From NCBI RefSeq assembly GCF_003818135.1, contig NZ_RPOH01000035.1:1-55663 (forward strand): a DNA stretch of 55,663 bases, written 5' to 3'. The translations under genes were made by a program, and so were the position numbers. A model generated the notes under the pieces. That model saw nothing but the letters and a program-made list of their open reading frames with translations. It was not told the origin of the DNA and did not search any database. This document shows, piece after piece, positions 35,436 through 44,556 of this stretch. Each line of letters starts with the position of its first letter. Within the stretch, counting starts at the first letter, position 1. The stretch comes from Buttiauxella warmboldiae (GTDB taxonomy: Bacteria; Pseudomonadota; Gammaproteobacteria; Enterobacterales; Enterobacteriaceae).

Positions 35436-36419
35436 TTACACAACTGGCTTGTAGTTGCGCAGTGCATTACGACCAAGAACCACACCAGAACCCAGCATCA
35501 GGCCAACCAGCGCTCCGAGAACCAAAGTCAGGCTCTTCTTCGGGCTGTCACGGCGGACGGGTAAACTTGGTTTCATCACATAACGAAATGCGTAGGTGGT
35601 ATCAGGTTTAGATTTCAGCGCGTTAATCGCCAGTAAAGACTGGCGAGCATTGAAGTAGCTATCATCCAGCGGCAGAGGACGAGTCGCTTCGTTTTTAATG
35701 ATGGAAGAAAGCGCATCACTCCCCAGAACGAATAAGGTATCTTCCGACAGGGTTTCAGCCTGCTGAACCAGAGTATTTTTGATGTTGGATTGCTGAGAGA
35801 CGATCAATGCCTGGTTCAGAATTTCCAGACGCTTGTTTTTGCGCTCCTGAGCAATCTTTTCTTTGGTGGCTAAATCGGCTTTCAGATCGTCAACTTTAGC
35901 ATTGATGCTGGTTTTTAAGTCATCATCCAGCTCGGTGACGATACGTTTATTAATTTGCTGAATGTAAGCGGTGAGCGTTTTTTGTGCTTCACTGGCGTTG
36001 GTGGCTACATAAGTCACTTTAAGAGGCACAGGCTGGCCTTTAACAGACTCTGTGATAGTCAGTTTTTCAGGTTTTTCCTGATTGTCTAACTGTTCAGACA
36101 AGGCGGCCAGGGTTGAATTGAAGCGCCCAAAAAAACGCTGCTGTATTTCTACAATTGAAGGGGCGCTGGCACCATACAGAACGTTCATTGAGTTATTGTA
36201 GTTCGCTATTTGACCAGAATCCGGTAGCGTAATAATCGCCTCTGAGGTCCATTTCTCTTTAGCCACAGAGAGATAGATAACTGCAAGGATTACAGCGACA
36301 ACGGCAAAAGCGATGATGGTGACTTTACCTTTCCACAACTGCATTAAAAGATCAATTAAATCAATTGTTTCTGTTGGTTCACCAATGTGGTTGCTTACCA
36401 CATTTTTATCTTGATTCAT
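35436..36419 (-). CDS. wzzB: O-antigen chain-length regulator WzzB
   Basis: Polysaccharide co-polymerase that sets the modal length of Wzy-polymerised O antigen. The 327-residue protein has an N-terminal transmembrane helix (VTIIAFAVVAVILAVIYLSV, about residues 33-52), a long periplasmic helical domain, and a C-terminal helix preceded by the proline-rich PSLPVRRDSPKKSLTLVLG. Its presence implies that the neighbouring cluster is Wzy-dependent. Confidence 0.95.
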   Translation of the reverse strand: MNQDKNVVSNHIGEPTETIDLIDLLMQLWKGKVTIIAFAVVAVILAVIYLSVAKEKWTSEAIITLPDSGQIANYNNSMNVLYGASAPSIVEIQQRFFGRFNSTLAALSEQLDNQEKPEKLTITESVKGQPVPLKVTYVATNASEAQKTLTAYIQQINKRIVTELDDDLKTSINAKVDDLKADLATKEKIAQERKNKRLEILNQALIVSQQSNIKNTLVQQAETLSEDTLFVLGSDALSSIIKNEATRPLPLDDSYFNARQSLLAINALKSKPDTTYAFRYVMKPSLPVRRDSPKKSLTLVLGALVGLMLGSGVVLGRNALRNYKPVV

Positions 36420-36608
36420 GATTACCCTGGAAAAGTTGTTCAGCGAATTTTCACTACCGATCTTAGATTAGTCTGGCCAAAGCGTAAATACAGTATTTAG
36501 TTGAAAATAAAATAAATAATCAGGAACACAGGTATTTAATGCCCGTGCTGATTTCTGAATAGCCATACATTAAATTAATTTAATAACGCTGAACTATCGG
36601 GGTAATCT

Positions 36609-36635
36609 TAAAAAAACGGCCCTTTTAAAGGGCCG
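36609..36635 (-). terminator. Terminator downstream of gnd
   Basis: On the minus strand CGGCCCTTT/AAAGGGCCG is followed by a run of seven or eight U. It lies 28 bases past the gnd stop. Confidence 0.9.
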
Positions 36636-36663
36636 CTTAATTAATCACCATATTGCTTAAAAA

Positions 36664-38073
36664 TTAATCCAGCCACTCGGTATGGAACACGCCTTCTTTA
36701 TCGGTACGCTTATAGGTATGCGCACCGAAGTAGTCGCGCTGCGCCTGAATCAGGTTCGCAGGCAGTACCGCTGAACGGTAGCTGTCGTAGTAAGAGATAG
36801 CCGCAGAGAAGGTTGGCGTTGGAATACCATTCTGCACCGCATAAGACACCACATCACGCAGCGCCTGCTGGTATTCATCAGCAATTTGCTTGAAGTAAGG
36901 TGCTAACAGCAGGTTTGCAATAGCTGGGTTTTCTGCATAGGCATCAGTGATTTTCTGCAGGAACTGAGCGCGAATAATGCAGCCCGCACGGAAGATCTTC
37001 GCGATTTCACCGTAGTTTAAATCCCAGTTGTTCTCTTCAGAAGCGGCACGCAGCTGGGAGAAGCCCTGAGCATAAGAAACGATTTTACCCAGATACAACG
37101 CACGGCGAACTTTCTCAGCAAACTCAGTTTTGTCGCCAGTGAATGGCTTAGCCTGTGGGCCAGTCAACACTTTAGATGCTGCAACGCGCTGCTCTTTCAA
37201 GGAAGAGATATAACGTGCGAAAACAGACTCGGTGATCAGTGACAGCGGTTCGCCGAGATCCAGCGAGCTCTGGCTAGTCCACTTGCCAGTGCCTTTGTTC
37301 GCGGCTTCATCAAGAATCACATCAACCAGATAGTTACCCTCTTCATCTTTTTTAGTGAAGATATCTTTGGTGATATCAATCAGGTAGCTGCTAAGCTCAC
37401 CTTTATTCCACTCGGTGAAGGTTGTAGCCAGCTCTTCATTGGACAGGTTAAGGCCGCCTTTCAGCAGTGAATAGGCTTCAGCGATTAGCTGCATATCGCC
37501 ATATTCGATACCGTTGTGAACCATCTTCACATAGTGACCCGCACCATCAGCACCAATGTAGGTAACGCATGGTTCGCCATCTTCTGCCACTGCTGCAATC
37601 TGCTTCAAGATCGGCGCGACCAGTTCGTAAGCTTCTTTCTGGCCGCCTGGCATGATGGAAGGCCCTTTCAATGCGCCCTCTTCACCACCAGAAACGCCGG
37701 TACCGATAAAGTTAAAACCTTCAGCGGAGAGTTCACGATTACGACGAATAGTATCCAGGAAGAAGGTGTTGCCACCGTCAATCAGGATATCGCCCTTCTC
37801 AAGATACGGCTTGAGCGAATCAATGGTCTTGTCCGTGGCCTCACCGGCCTTAACCATTAACAGGATACGACGAGGAGTTTCAAGGGATTCCACAAACTCT
37901 TGCACCGTAAAGTAAGGAACCAGCTTCTTGCCCGGGTTCTCTGCAATAACTTCTTCAGTCTTATCGCCAGAGCGGTTGAACACGGAAACGGTATAGCCAC
38001 GGCTTTCGATATTGAGCGCCAGGTTGCGCCCCATCACTGCCATACCAACGACGCCGATCTGCTGTTTGGACAT
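36664..38073 (-). CDS. gnd: 6-phosphogluconate dehydrogenase (decarboxylating) Gnd
   Basis: NADP-dependent oxidative pentose-phosphate enzyme. It has [21 protein letters not shown] at the N-terminus (read as residues 6-26), [39 protein letters not shown] and the C-terminal [12 protein letters not shown]. It is 469 residues. It marks the distal end of the O-antigen cluster and is often exchanged with it. No ugd gene lies between it and wzzB. Confidence 0.97.
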   Translation of the reverse strand: MSKQQIGVVGMAVMGRNLALNIESRGYTVSVFNRSGDKTEEVIAENPGKKLVPYFTVQEFVESLETPRRILLMVKAGEATDKTIDSLKPYLEKGDILIDGGNTFFLDTIRRNRELSAEGFNFIGTGVSGGEEGALKGPSIMPGGQKEAYELVAPILKQIAAVAEDGEPCVTYIGADGAGHYVKMVHNGIEYGDMQLIAEAYSLLKGGLNLSNEELATTFTEWNKGELSSYLIDITKDIFTKKDEEGNYLVDVILDEAANKGTGKWTSQSSLDLGEPLSLITESVFARYISSLKEQRVAASKVLTGPQAKPFTGDKTEFAEKVRRALYLGKIVSYAQGFSQLRAASEENNWDLNYGEIAKIFRAGCIIRAQFLQKITDAYAENPAIANLLLAPYFKQIADEYQQALRDVVSYAVQNGIPTPTFSAAISYYDSYRSAVLPANLIQAQRDYFGAHTYKRTDKEGVFHTEWLD

Positions 38074-38385
38074 TACATACTCCTGTCAGGTGTGGTCACC
38101 GCTAGTAGTGAGCGGTTTGAAGTGAGGCTTAGATATTACCCAATTATAACTCAATGACATAGTTTTTAATTTCTGGAGTGTCAATGAACGTTCCAAGTCA
38201 TTACAGCTGTTCTCGCGTATATTACGTTTATCTTTACCTTATGATTTTATATTTATAGACACTACATCATTAATATAGCAACAAGATAAATAAAAATGCA
38301 CGAGATACAAGTGGTAAAAAAAACACTCCAGCAATATTACTCAGCCTTTAGAATAAACATATTGAAACCTAATACTTAGTGAAAT
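38074..38385. other. Intergenic region between the O-antigen cluster and gnd
   Basis: This AT-rich gap of 312 bases probably holds the gnd promoter. I see no open reading frame, strong hairpin or known repeat in it. Its composition is that of the O-antigen genes and not of gnd. Confidence 0.6.
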
Positions 38386-39444
38386 TCAATCATAGTACAA
38401 ATGTTCATATTGTCTAACAATATGCTCCCATTTGTATTTCTTTTGAGCAATCTCATTCATTTTTGCTGCATTATTAGCAAGAGAATTAACATTTTGACTT
38501 TCTAGTATTAATACCAATTGCTCAGCACTTTCAAAGTATGCACCTTCATTATCCATTGTAAATCTGTTAAAAATGCAATCAAATGCAATTACAGCTTTGT
38601 TTGAACTCATCGCTTCTACAAGTGAAGGGTTAGTCCCTCCAGCAGAATGCCCATGAATATAACCAATGCAGTTTTGTCTAATATCATGAAGTGTTAAAAT
38701 ATCATAAATCGGGTCAAGTATTGTTATGTTTTTGTAAGCCCCATATTTACTTTTAAGAGCGCGTCCATATGAACTATTTTCCCAATTACCTATAAAGACA
38801 ATTTTTTTATTACAAATTGAAAAAGCCTCTAGGATAATATGAACATTATTCTCAGGTTCAATTCTACAAATAGAGAGGTAGCAGTCATTATCCTCATACC
38901 TAGTAGGTATAAAACTTCCTATATGATCGCCACCGTATGCAATTGTCTCACTATGTTTAGAATATTCTTTTTTAACATAGTCAGTTATAGCTTGGTTATC
39001 TGTTATAATAACGTCACCAAATCTAACTGCAATTCTTTCAGATAATTTGAGAAAAAATCTTGCCATTTTCCCCCATTTATTTCGCCTCCATTCCAACCCA
39101 TCGATATTAACGATTACCTTTGATTTGGAAAATAATTTATATACCGGAATAAAAATACATCCTGACACACCTAAAACCAGAGTTACATCTGGCTTTAAAT
39201 TGATGCACTGGATAAGCGAATATATATCATAAAAAATGCTTTGATAGTTATTTGCACTCAAAGGCAAATAAATTAATGCAGCTCCATTGTGAGTATCTTT
39301 TTTTAAATCGTAATGTTGTTGTGAACAAAACACGAAATATTCTAATTCGTCTGATGAATCGTTTGTCAAATTCTCAACTAACGTTTCAAAACCACCATAA
39401 CAGGCGGGTAAACCAACTGTTCCTATTACTGCAATTTTTTTCAT
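38386..39444 (-). CDS. DUF1972 glycosyltransferase, probable rhamnosyltransferase
   Basis: GT4-like enzyme of the DUF1972 group, whose studied members are mostly rhamnosyltransferases. The N-terminal motif IGTVGLPACYGGFETLVENL is diagnostic. Other blocks are VNIDGLEWRRNKWG and, near the C-terminus, GHSAGGTNPSLVEAMS. I start it at the ATG 39444; the open frame begins at a TTG 12 bases earlier. It is 352 residues, AT-rich, and the last gene before gnd. dTDP-rhamnose made by rmlBDAC is the likely donor. Confidence 0.8.
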   Translation of the reverse strand: MKKIAVIGTVGLPACYGGFETLVENLTNDSSDELEYFVFCSQQHYDLKKDTHNGAALIYLPLSANNYQSIFYDIYSLIQCINLKPDVTLVLGVSGCIFIPVYKLFSKSKVIVNIDGLEWRRNKWGKMARFFLKLSERIAVRFGDVIITDNQAITDYVKKEYSKHSETIAYGGDHIGSFIPTRYEDNDCYLSICRIEPENNVHIILEAFSICNKKIVFIGNWENSSYGRALKSKYGAYKNITILDPIYDILTLHDIRQNCIGYIHGHSAGGTNPSLVEAMSSNKAVIAFDCIFNRFTMDNEGAYFESAEQLVLILESQNVNSLANNAAKMNEIAQKKYKWEHIVRQYEHLYYD

Positions 39445-39463
39445 ATTTTTATTCAAGCAACTT

Positions 39464-40417
39464 TTAATAGAATATTGATGAGATAATAAAGGCTAAATTT
39501 CTTTTGAAAGATTTAAGAGAGTTTTTTTTACAAACGAAAAATCTTAGCACATCAATTATGGAACTTCTGTCATCAAGAAGATATATATCTTGGAATGGCA
39601 ACCTATCTTCATGCGATATAAGGTCTATATTTTTCATAGCAAAAAACTTGCTTTGTTTAACCAATTTGTTTCGATATCTATTCACTCTTTTAATTCCTTC
39701 ACCTGAAATAAAAAGTTTCACATATCGGCCTAAACTGTCTTTATTAGCTCCCAAGGTATTATTATTATGCTGCCTGTACATAATTGTAGCTTTGTCAATG
39801 TATATAACCTCACCGAAGTAAGTGGCATTTAAAGTATACCACCAATCATGCATAGCGATGCTTTCAACTTCGGCCCGATTAATCCTTGAAATTTTTGCTA
39901 GAGCTCTATTGATACAGCTAGTGCAACCAACAATGTAATTCTGCAAGAGAATCTGTTTTTTATTCTTAAATTCATTTATGCTAATGTTTGAATAATCATA
40001 AAAAGATTCTGAAAGATAATTCAACCTCTCATCGACGATAATTAAATCTGTATGCGCTATGATAGGTTTTGACTCATCTTTCCCTTCAAAAGACTTCAAA
40101 GTATCCTCAATTTTATTTGGCAACCAAACATCATCCTGATCACAAAAAAAATAATAATCAGCATCTACTTCATTTTGAAGAGAAAGAAAAGAACCTGCTG
40201 CACCAAGATTTATAGAGTCTTTCAAAAATACAACATTGTGAAATTTATCAACATAATTTTCAATTATCTTAACAGTGTCATCTGTTGAACCATCATCTCG
40301 AATATACAAAGTGAAGTTATTTTGAGTCTGTTTCAATAATGAATCAATTTGCTGCTCTAAATATAATTGACCATTATATGTTGACATTAATACTGCTATT
40401 ACCGGGATGGAGTCCAT
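39464..40417 (-). CDS. GT2 family glycosyltransferase, possible rhamnosyltransferase
   Basis: GT-A fold transferase of family 2. It has VLMSTYNGQLYLEQQIDSLL, IRDDGSTDDTVKI and the metal-binding CDQDDVWLPNKI. It resembles RfbF/RfbG-type rhamnosyltransferases, which share the DQDDVW and later MHDWW motifs seen here. It is 317 residues. The acceptor and linkage cannot be told from sequence. Confidence 0.82.
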   Translation of the reverse strand: MDSIPVIAVLMSTYNGQLYLEQQIDSLLKQTQNNFTLYIRDDGSTDDTVKIIENYVDKFHNVVFLKDSINLGAAGSFLSLQNEVDADYYFFCDQDDVWLPNKIEDTLKSFEGKDESKPIIAHTDLIIVDERLNYLSESFYDYSNISINEFKNKKQILLQNYIVGCTSCINRALAKISRINRAEVESIAMHDWWYTLNATYFGEVIYIDKATIMYRQHNNNTLGANKDSLGRYVKLFISGEGIKRVNRYRNKLVKQSKFFAMKNIDLISHEDRLPFQDIYLLDDRSSIIDVLRFFVCKKNSLKSFKRNLAFIISSIFY

Positions 40418-40440
40418 ATCATTACCACTTTCAATTTAAA

Positions 40441-41508
40441 TTACTTGCTCATGAATTTTATAGCATATAATGCATATAGATATACTGAAACAGATGAAAT
40501 GATTATAGGATTAGTAAACCCAGCAGATACAAATAAAGTAAGTGAAAACAAACTAAATCCATCACCATTAATAATATATGCTTTGTACAGTGCAGCACCT
40601 AATATGATTAAAATAAGGAACGTAAAAAATAATCCATTTTGCATAACAAGAGCAAGCAGCATAACTTCATACCCATATTTTAAACGATCATTTCTAATAT
40701 AATCGGGAATATAACTTCCGAGCCCTCCACCAAAGAATGGTGCTTTAGATATTTGCTCAAGCATTAGACCTGCCTGTTCTATTTTCACACTAGAAGATAG
40801 TGCACCTTCATTGAATAATCTGCTTTGAATAGAACCTAACAAATCTATAGTTGTAAAGAAAGAAAAATAATAAATAATAACCACTAAAATGATAACCAAC
40901 AAGAAAAGAATATATGGCTTTTTTCTTATAAATACTTGTTCCAGAAAAAAAAAAAAAAAAAATGAAAACCAAATTGACCGAGTAAAGGAAATAAATATTG
41001 AGAATATGAAAATTGACGCTACAATTTTTTTATGTTTAATGGATGAATCTTTTATAAAAAAATATAAAAATGGCAATAAAAAATCATTGACTCCAACTAT
41101 TCGATTAAACCCTGTAACTCCTATATACCCCAACGAAGTAAAGTCTGGTGATATATATTGAAGAGAATCAACACTTAAAACCCCAAAAAAAATCGCAATA
41201 CTCAGTGAAAACTTAAATATTGAATATAGCAATATACCTATAATCACATATTTAGAAAGAACCTCATATTTAATAACATTGTTTTTAAAGCTACTCGTCA
41301 GTACAAAAAAAATCAAGATAGATAAAACTATACTTTGCAATAAAATAAAGGACTCAAAGTAGAAGTTATCACTCATTACGAAATGAAAAAATGAACAAAA
41401 TAAAATAAAAACCAATACGATATATATAAACAATGTTTGCAATTCAATATTGTTTTTTTTATTAAAAAGAAAAGCTATAAACATAGTAGTCAGGATAACA
41501 TACTTCAC
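40441..41508 (-). CDS. wzy: O-antigen polymerase Wzy, main part of a frame-broken gene
   Basis: Very hydrophobic protein of 355 residues with about ten membrane segments and a large periplasmic loop, in the place of a Wzy O-antigen polymerase. The frame can only start at a GTG (41508) that is itself the end of a nine-G run. The real gene very probably starts upstream: the segment 41648/41594-41505 encodes the missing N-terminus in another frame and would join this one if the run had ten G. An 18-base T run at 40962-40945 encodes six Phe in this part. As written, the sequence predicts no full-length polymerase unless translation starts at the GTG or the run slips. Confidence 0.82.
   Translation of the reverse strand: MKYVILTTMFIAFLFNKKNNIELQTLFIYIVLVFILFCSFFHFVMSDNFYFESFILLQSIVLSILIFFVLTSSFKNNVIKYEVLSKYVIIGILLYSIFKFSLSIAIFFGVLSVDSLQYISPDFTSLGYIGVTGFNRIVGVNDFLLPFLYFFIKDSSIKHKKIVASIFIFSIFISFTRSIWFSFFFFFFLEQVFIRKKPYILFLLVIILVVIIYYFSFFTTIDLLGSIQSRLFNEGALSSSVKIEQAGLMLEQISKAPFFGGGLGSYIPDYIRNDRLKYGYEVMLLALVMQNGLFFTFLILIILGAALYKAYIINGDGFSLFSLTLFVSAGFTNPIIISSVSVYLYALYAIKFMSK
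40945..40962. repeat. Homopolymer A18 (T18 in the coding sense) inside wzy
   Basis: Eighteen consecutive A on the plus strand, read as six Phe codons in wzy (SFFFFFFLEQ). The length is in frame as written. Loss or gain of one base would truncate the protein in mid-membrane. Confidence 0.98.
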
Positions 41509-41594
41509 CCCCCCCCAAACCCTAAAGGAAATGACATAAAGACAAGTATATTAGTGATAATTAAAAACTTAAGTGGTGCAAATTTCATCATCAT
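41505..41594 (-). pseudogene. wzy: N-terminal wzy segment ending in a stop at the poly-G tract
   Basis: From three successive ATG codons (41594, 41591, 41588) the minus strand reads MMMKFAPLKFLIITNILVF, then MSFPLGFGGG, then TGA at 41507-41505. This is a transmembrane helix followed by the Gly-rich segment usual at the start of Wzy proteins. With one extra G the next residues would be VKYVILTTMF, exactly the downstream frame. An earlier in-frame ATG at 41648 has GGTGG upstream and would add 18 residues. Confidence 0.75.
41508..41516. repeat. Homopolymer C9 (G9 in the coding sense) at the wzy frameshift
   Basis: Nine C on the plus strand. Nine G in the coding sense give Gly-Gly-Gly-stop; ten (or seven) would keep the polymerase frame open. 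Tracts of this length are rare inside enterobacterial genes. Confidence 0.98.
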
Positions 41595-41787
41595 AGCATA
41601 ATTTGATTCGGGCAATTTAGCGATTGGACACAATGAAGTAATATTCATGCTGCAAACCACCAATAATTTTAATATCAGTAAGCATGCTACGACTCCCTCA
41701 AATATGTTTAATTTATTTCAGACACTCCTCCACACATATAATTCTCAACCAAAACCATATCTAAATTACAAGTACAAAGCTTCTCTA

Positions 41788-41829
41788 TTTTTCATTTTTC
41801 ATTTTTCATTTTTCATTTTTCATTTTTCA
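41788..41829. repeat. Heptanucleotide tandem array, TTTTTCA x 6
   Basis: Six perfect copies of TTTTTCA (TGAAAAA on the coding strand), without interruption. The array starts 14 bases after the stop of the 481-residue glycosyltransferase gene and ends about 140 bases before the most distal wzy start. The 195-base gap that contains it is AT-rich and has no other visible gene. Confidence 0.98.
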
Positions 41830-41843
41830 TAAACATTAATATT

Positions 41844-43289
41844 TCACTTTAGCTTAACAGCCTTTGCGATTTTGATTCTACGTAATTTACGTGCCATTTT
41901 TAGTAAAAAAAACTTAATAATACCCAAAATACCACCATGACTGAATATTATTCTATACGGTATATTTTTTAATGCTAAACAACATGGTATGTTTGAAATT
42001 ACATTACTTTCTAAACAATGTTCATTCCCAGTCCAGCACATGATTTTTTCGCATAAATTTTCGCTATATATACCATATTCAGTAGCCAATAATAAACGTT
42101 TCTTTACATTACAATAAGAATGAACAAGTAAACTCTCATTGTATATTTTTTCTTGCTCCTCTCCAGAAAATAGAGATTTTGAATCAAACTTATGCACCTT
42201 AAGCATCTCTACGGGGCTATAACCTTGTACTGGACTAGTTAATCCAATACATATTTTCCCTCGAAAAAACTGTTCGGCAAAAGCAGAGCCACCTGGTAAT
42301 GGATGGCTGTCTATATAGCCTTTAGCCTGGGAAGTCAATTTTATATAATCGTCATATTCTAACGTCGGCATTAAAATCAATCTGCTACCAAACTTCAACT
42401 TATTAATCCACCACCAATAATCTAAATATTTTCTAGCCCCTATTACATATACTTTTGACTTAGGTATTTCATTAAGCAATGGGTAAATTAATGTATTTAA
42501 CGACAAAGAGCGTATTGGCCTGTATTTGAAACCTGCTCCTGCCGTAATAAAAATATCACCAGCTCTGATTATTTTTTTTTCTAAACCCAGCATTTCCTTC
42601 TGATGTGATGTGTCAAGTGGAATACCTAAAAATGATTTAGCTGCTTTTAAGCCCCTCAATACATCTATTCTTCGGCCAAATTCACTAATTTCAAACCACA
42701 CATCTGCTACAGTTTGACCATACGTGAAAACATGATCAGCATGGTTGACAAAAAATATCTTTAATTCTGGATTATTTTTCTTTGCAATAAAGCAAGCTAC
42801 AACAGTATGTATGTCATCAGGATGAATATTTAAAATAACTTTATTATACCCTTGAATTTTCTCTGTAAGTTGATAAATAAAATCTAATTCATCCTTCGAG
42901 GCATCAGGGAAACTAAGGATAGTATCAAAGTAATCACTCATTCTTTTGAGCACTACCGAATCAGTATTCCTTGTTATTAGTAGGTCCGGTTTAACTTCAT
43001 AAAAGCTTGAAAGCTTCTCCATTAACCGAGTATGACCACCAGATAAATATGGTTCGCTAACAACAAAAAGTTTTTTATTTAAATGTATGTCAAACGCAAC
43101 ATTTTTTTTTGAATACATTTCATAGCATTTATTTGATAAATCTTTCTCAATTTCACAAAGGCTATAGATACCAATATTATTGACCCACAATAACGTACCT
43201 ATTGCTTGCGCATTATTGAGACTGTTTTGTAATTTTGATTGTTTGAAAATAAATTTATTTATTTTTGTGACTACTCTCTTCTTATCCAT
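41844..43289 (-). CDS. Putative GT-B glycosyltransferase of the O-antigen cluster
   Basis: I do not recognise a named family. The 481-residue soluble protein shows an N-terminal-domain motif LSGGHTRLMEKL, an acceptor-domain region NIHPDDIHTVVACFIAKK, and FFVNHADHVFTYGQ. The C-terminal half has IDSHPLPGGSAFAEQFFRGK, which resembles the donor-binding E-containing loop of GT-B enzymes. It overlaps wzx by eight bases. It could transfer the 3-acylamino-3,6-dideoxyhexose made by the neighbouring fdt genes, by elimination. Confidence 0.65.
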   Translation of the reverse strand: MDKKRVVTKINKFIFKQSKLQNSLNNAQAIGTLLWVNNIGIYSLCEIEKDLSNKCYEMYSKKNVAFDIHLNKKLFVVSEPYLSGGHTRLMEKLSSFYEVKPDLLITRNTDSVVLKRMSDYFDTILSFPDASKDELDFIYQLTEKIQGYNKVILNIHPDDIHTVVACFIAKKNNPELKIFFVNHADHVFTYGQTVADVWFEISEFGRRIDVLRGLKAAKSFLGIPLDTSHQKEMLGLEKKIIRAGDIFITAGAGFKYRPIRSLSLNTLIYPLLNEIPKSKVYVIGARKYLDYWWWINKLKFGSRLILMPTLEYDDYIKLTSQAKGYIDSHPLPGGSAFAEQFFRGKICIGLTSPVQGYSPVEMLKVHKFDSKSLFSGEEQEKIYNESLLVHSYCNVKKRLLLATEYGIYSENLCEKIMCWTGNEHCLESNVISNIPCCLALKNIPYRIIFSHGGILGIIKFFLLKMARKLRRIKIAKAVKLK

Positions 43290-44556
43290 AATTTGCTTTA
43301 CTCAAGAACCCTTTTGAATAAAAAAATAAATATAACATCACTATCAAGTATATTAAATAATTAACAAGGAAAGCTAGGTTCGCACCTTGAACTCCCATTT
43401 TTTCAACAAAAAAACTTGTGAGTAAAACAAATGTTAATGAAAAAAATATTTCTGAAAAAACATAAAGTTTAATCTTTCCGCCTGAAATCATAGGATATGC
43501 AACAACCCAGCTAACAACTTTAATTACATCACCGCAAAGTTGTAGAAGAAAAAGATCTCTTGCAGCTCTAAATTCAGGGGTAAATAATATAGCAATAATA
43601 AAATCTCGAAATACAAAGATCCCTAATGCTGCGAGTATAGAGAAAGGTACAACAAATTTTAACGTGAACAGCATTTCACTCTGAATTTCAGCAGGTAGTT
43701 TTAATTCTGACAACCTTGGTAGATAATAACTACTTAGCGCTATAGTGATTACTGCTAGATAAGTTTCTGAAATCCGCCAAACAGCTTGCCACTCACCAGC
43801 GCTCCCCCAACCAGCATTCTCAATAATAATATTGCGGACAAAAATGAATGAAATTGGCACAGTTAATGCTGAGGTTACGGCCATTAAGATAAACCCCCCT
43901 AAACCTAAAATATGTTTTATTTCAACTCTGCCAAAAAAATTGCCAAATTTAAACCATGATTGTTTGAAACAAAAAACGAGTATGACAGCACCTACAATTG
44001 CATTTTGAATTGCAGCTGCTATTAATGCCCCCTTTAATCCATGGGCAACAATCATATATATCATTATAGTAGCAGTAATGAGGGTTGATAGTACCCCTGC
44101 TTTAATATACTCTCGATATTGCTGCCTACCATTTAGGATCGAGGTTATCAGCGTGCCTATAGTTACAAATGGCAAGGAACATCCAGTGATTATAATTAAC
44201 CAAGAATAGCTTAAATCATTAAACAGCCAATAAGAAAAATCCCCTGCGAAAAATAGTAATAATGAAAAGATCAGGAAAAAAATACCTAATGACCACTTAA
44301 CTGAAGCCTTCCACCAAGGAGTGCAATTAATTATTCCTTCGGCGCTATATTCAGCAGTAAATTTAATGACTCCATTACTCGAAGATGCATTTACTAATCC
44401 GTTCAAGCTAGTGATGACATTTTGAAATTGACCAAGCATTGCCAATCCAGTAGGTCCCGTATATACAGCTATTGCTTTTGCTATAATAATTGCAAGTAAC
44501 ATTCTTAATACAGTCAACATTGCACTGAAGCCCGTGACTGTCAAGATCCTTCTCAT
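43282..44556 (-). CDS. wzx: O-antigen flippase Wzx (WzxE-like)
   Basis: Polytopic membrane protein of 424 residues with about twelve hydrophobic segments, the usual size and pattern of a lipid-linked oligosaccharide flippase. The start [20 protein letters not shown] and the stretch [20 protein letters not shown] resemble WzxE of enterobacterial common antigen. The gene directly follows the fdtB aminotransferase, overlapping it as ATGA, like wecE-wzxE in the ECA operon. Confidence 0.9.
   Translation of the reverse strand: MRRILTVTGFSAMLTVLRMLLAIIIAKAIAVYTGPTGLAMLGQFQNVITSLNGLVNASSSNGVIKFTAEYSAEGIINCTPWWKASVKWSLGIFFLIFSLLLFFAGDFSYWLFNDLSYSWLIIITGCSLPFVTIGTLITSILNGRQQYREYIKAGVLSTLITATIMIYMIVAHGLKGALIAAAIQNAIVGAVILVFCFKQSWFKFGNFFGRVEIKHILGLGGFILMAVTSALTVPISFIFVRNIIIENAGWGSAGEWQAVWRISETYLAVITIALSSYYLPRLSELKLPAEIQSEMLFTLKFVVPFSILAALGIFVFRDFIIAILFTPEFRAARDLFLLQLCGDVIKVVSWVVAYPMISGGKIKLYVFSEIFFSLTFVLLTSFFVEKMGVQGANLAFLVNYLIYLIVMLYLFFYSKGFLSKANYG

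Noticed and set aside
38173-38331. CTGGAGTGT and ACACTCCAG inverted repeat between gnd and the O-antigen genes
   Set aside because: Nine bases matching over 150 bases apart is not far from chance in an AT-rich region, and no known site fits.
42572-43110. Two T9 runs (42572-42580, 43102-43110) in the 481-residue glycosyltransferase gene as further contingency tracts
   Set aside because: Runs of nine A/T are expected at this AT content, and the reading frame is intact across both.
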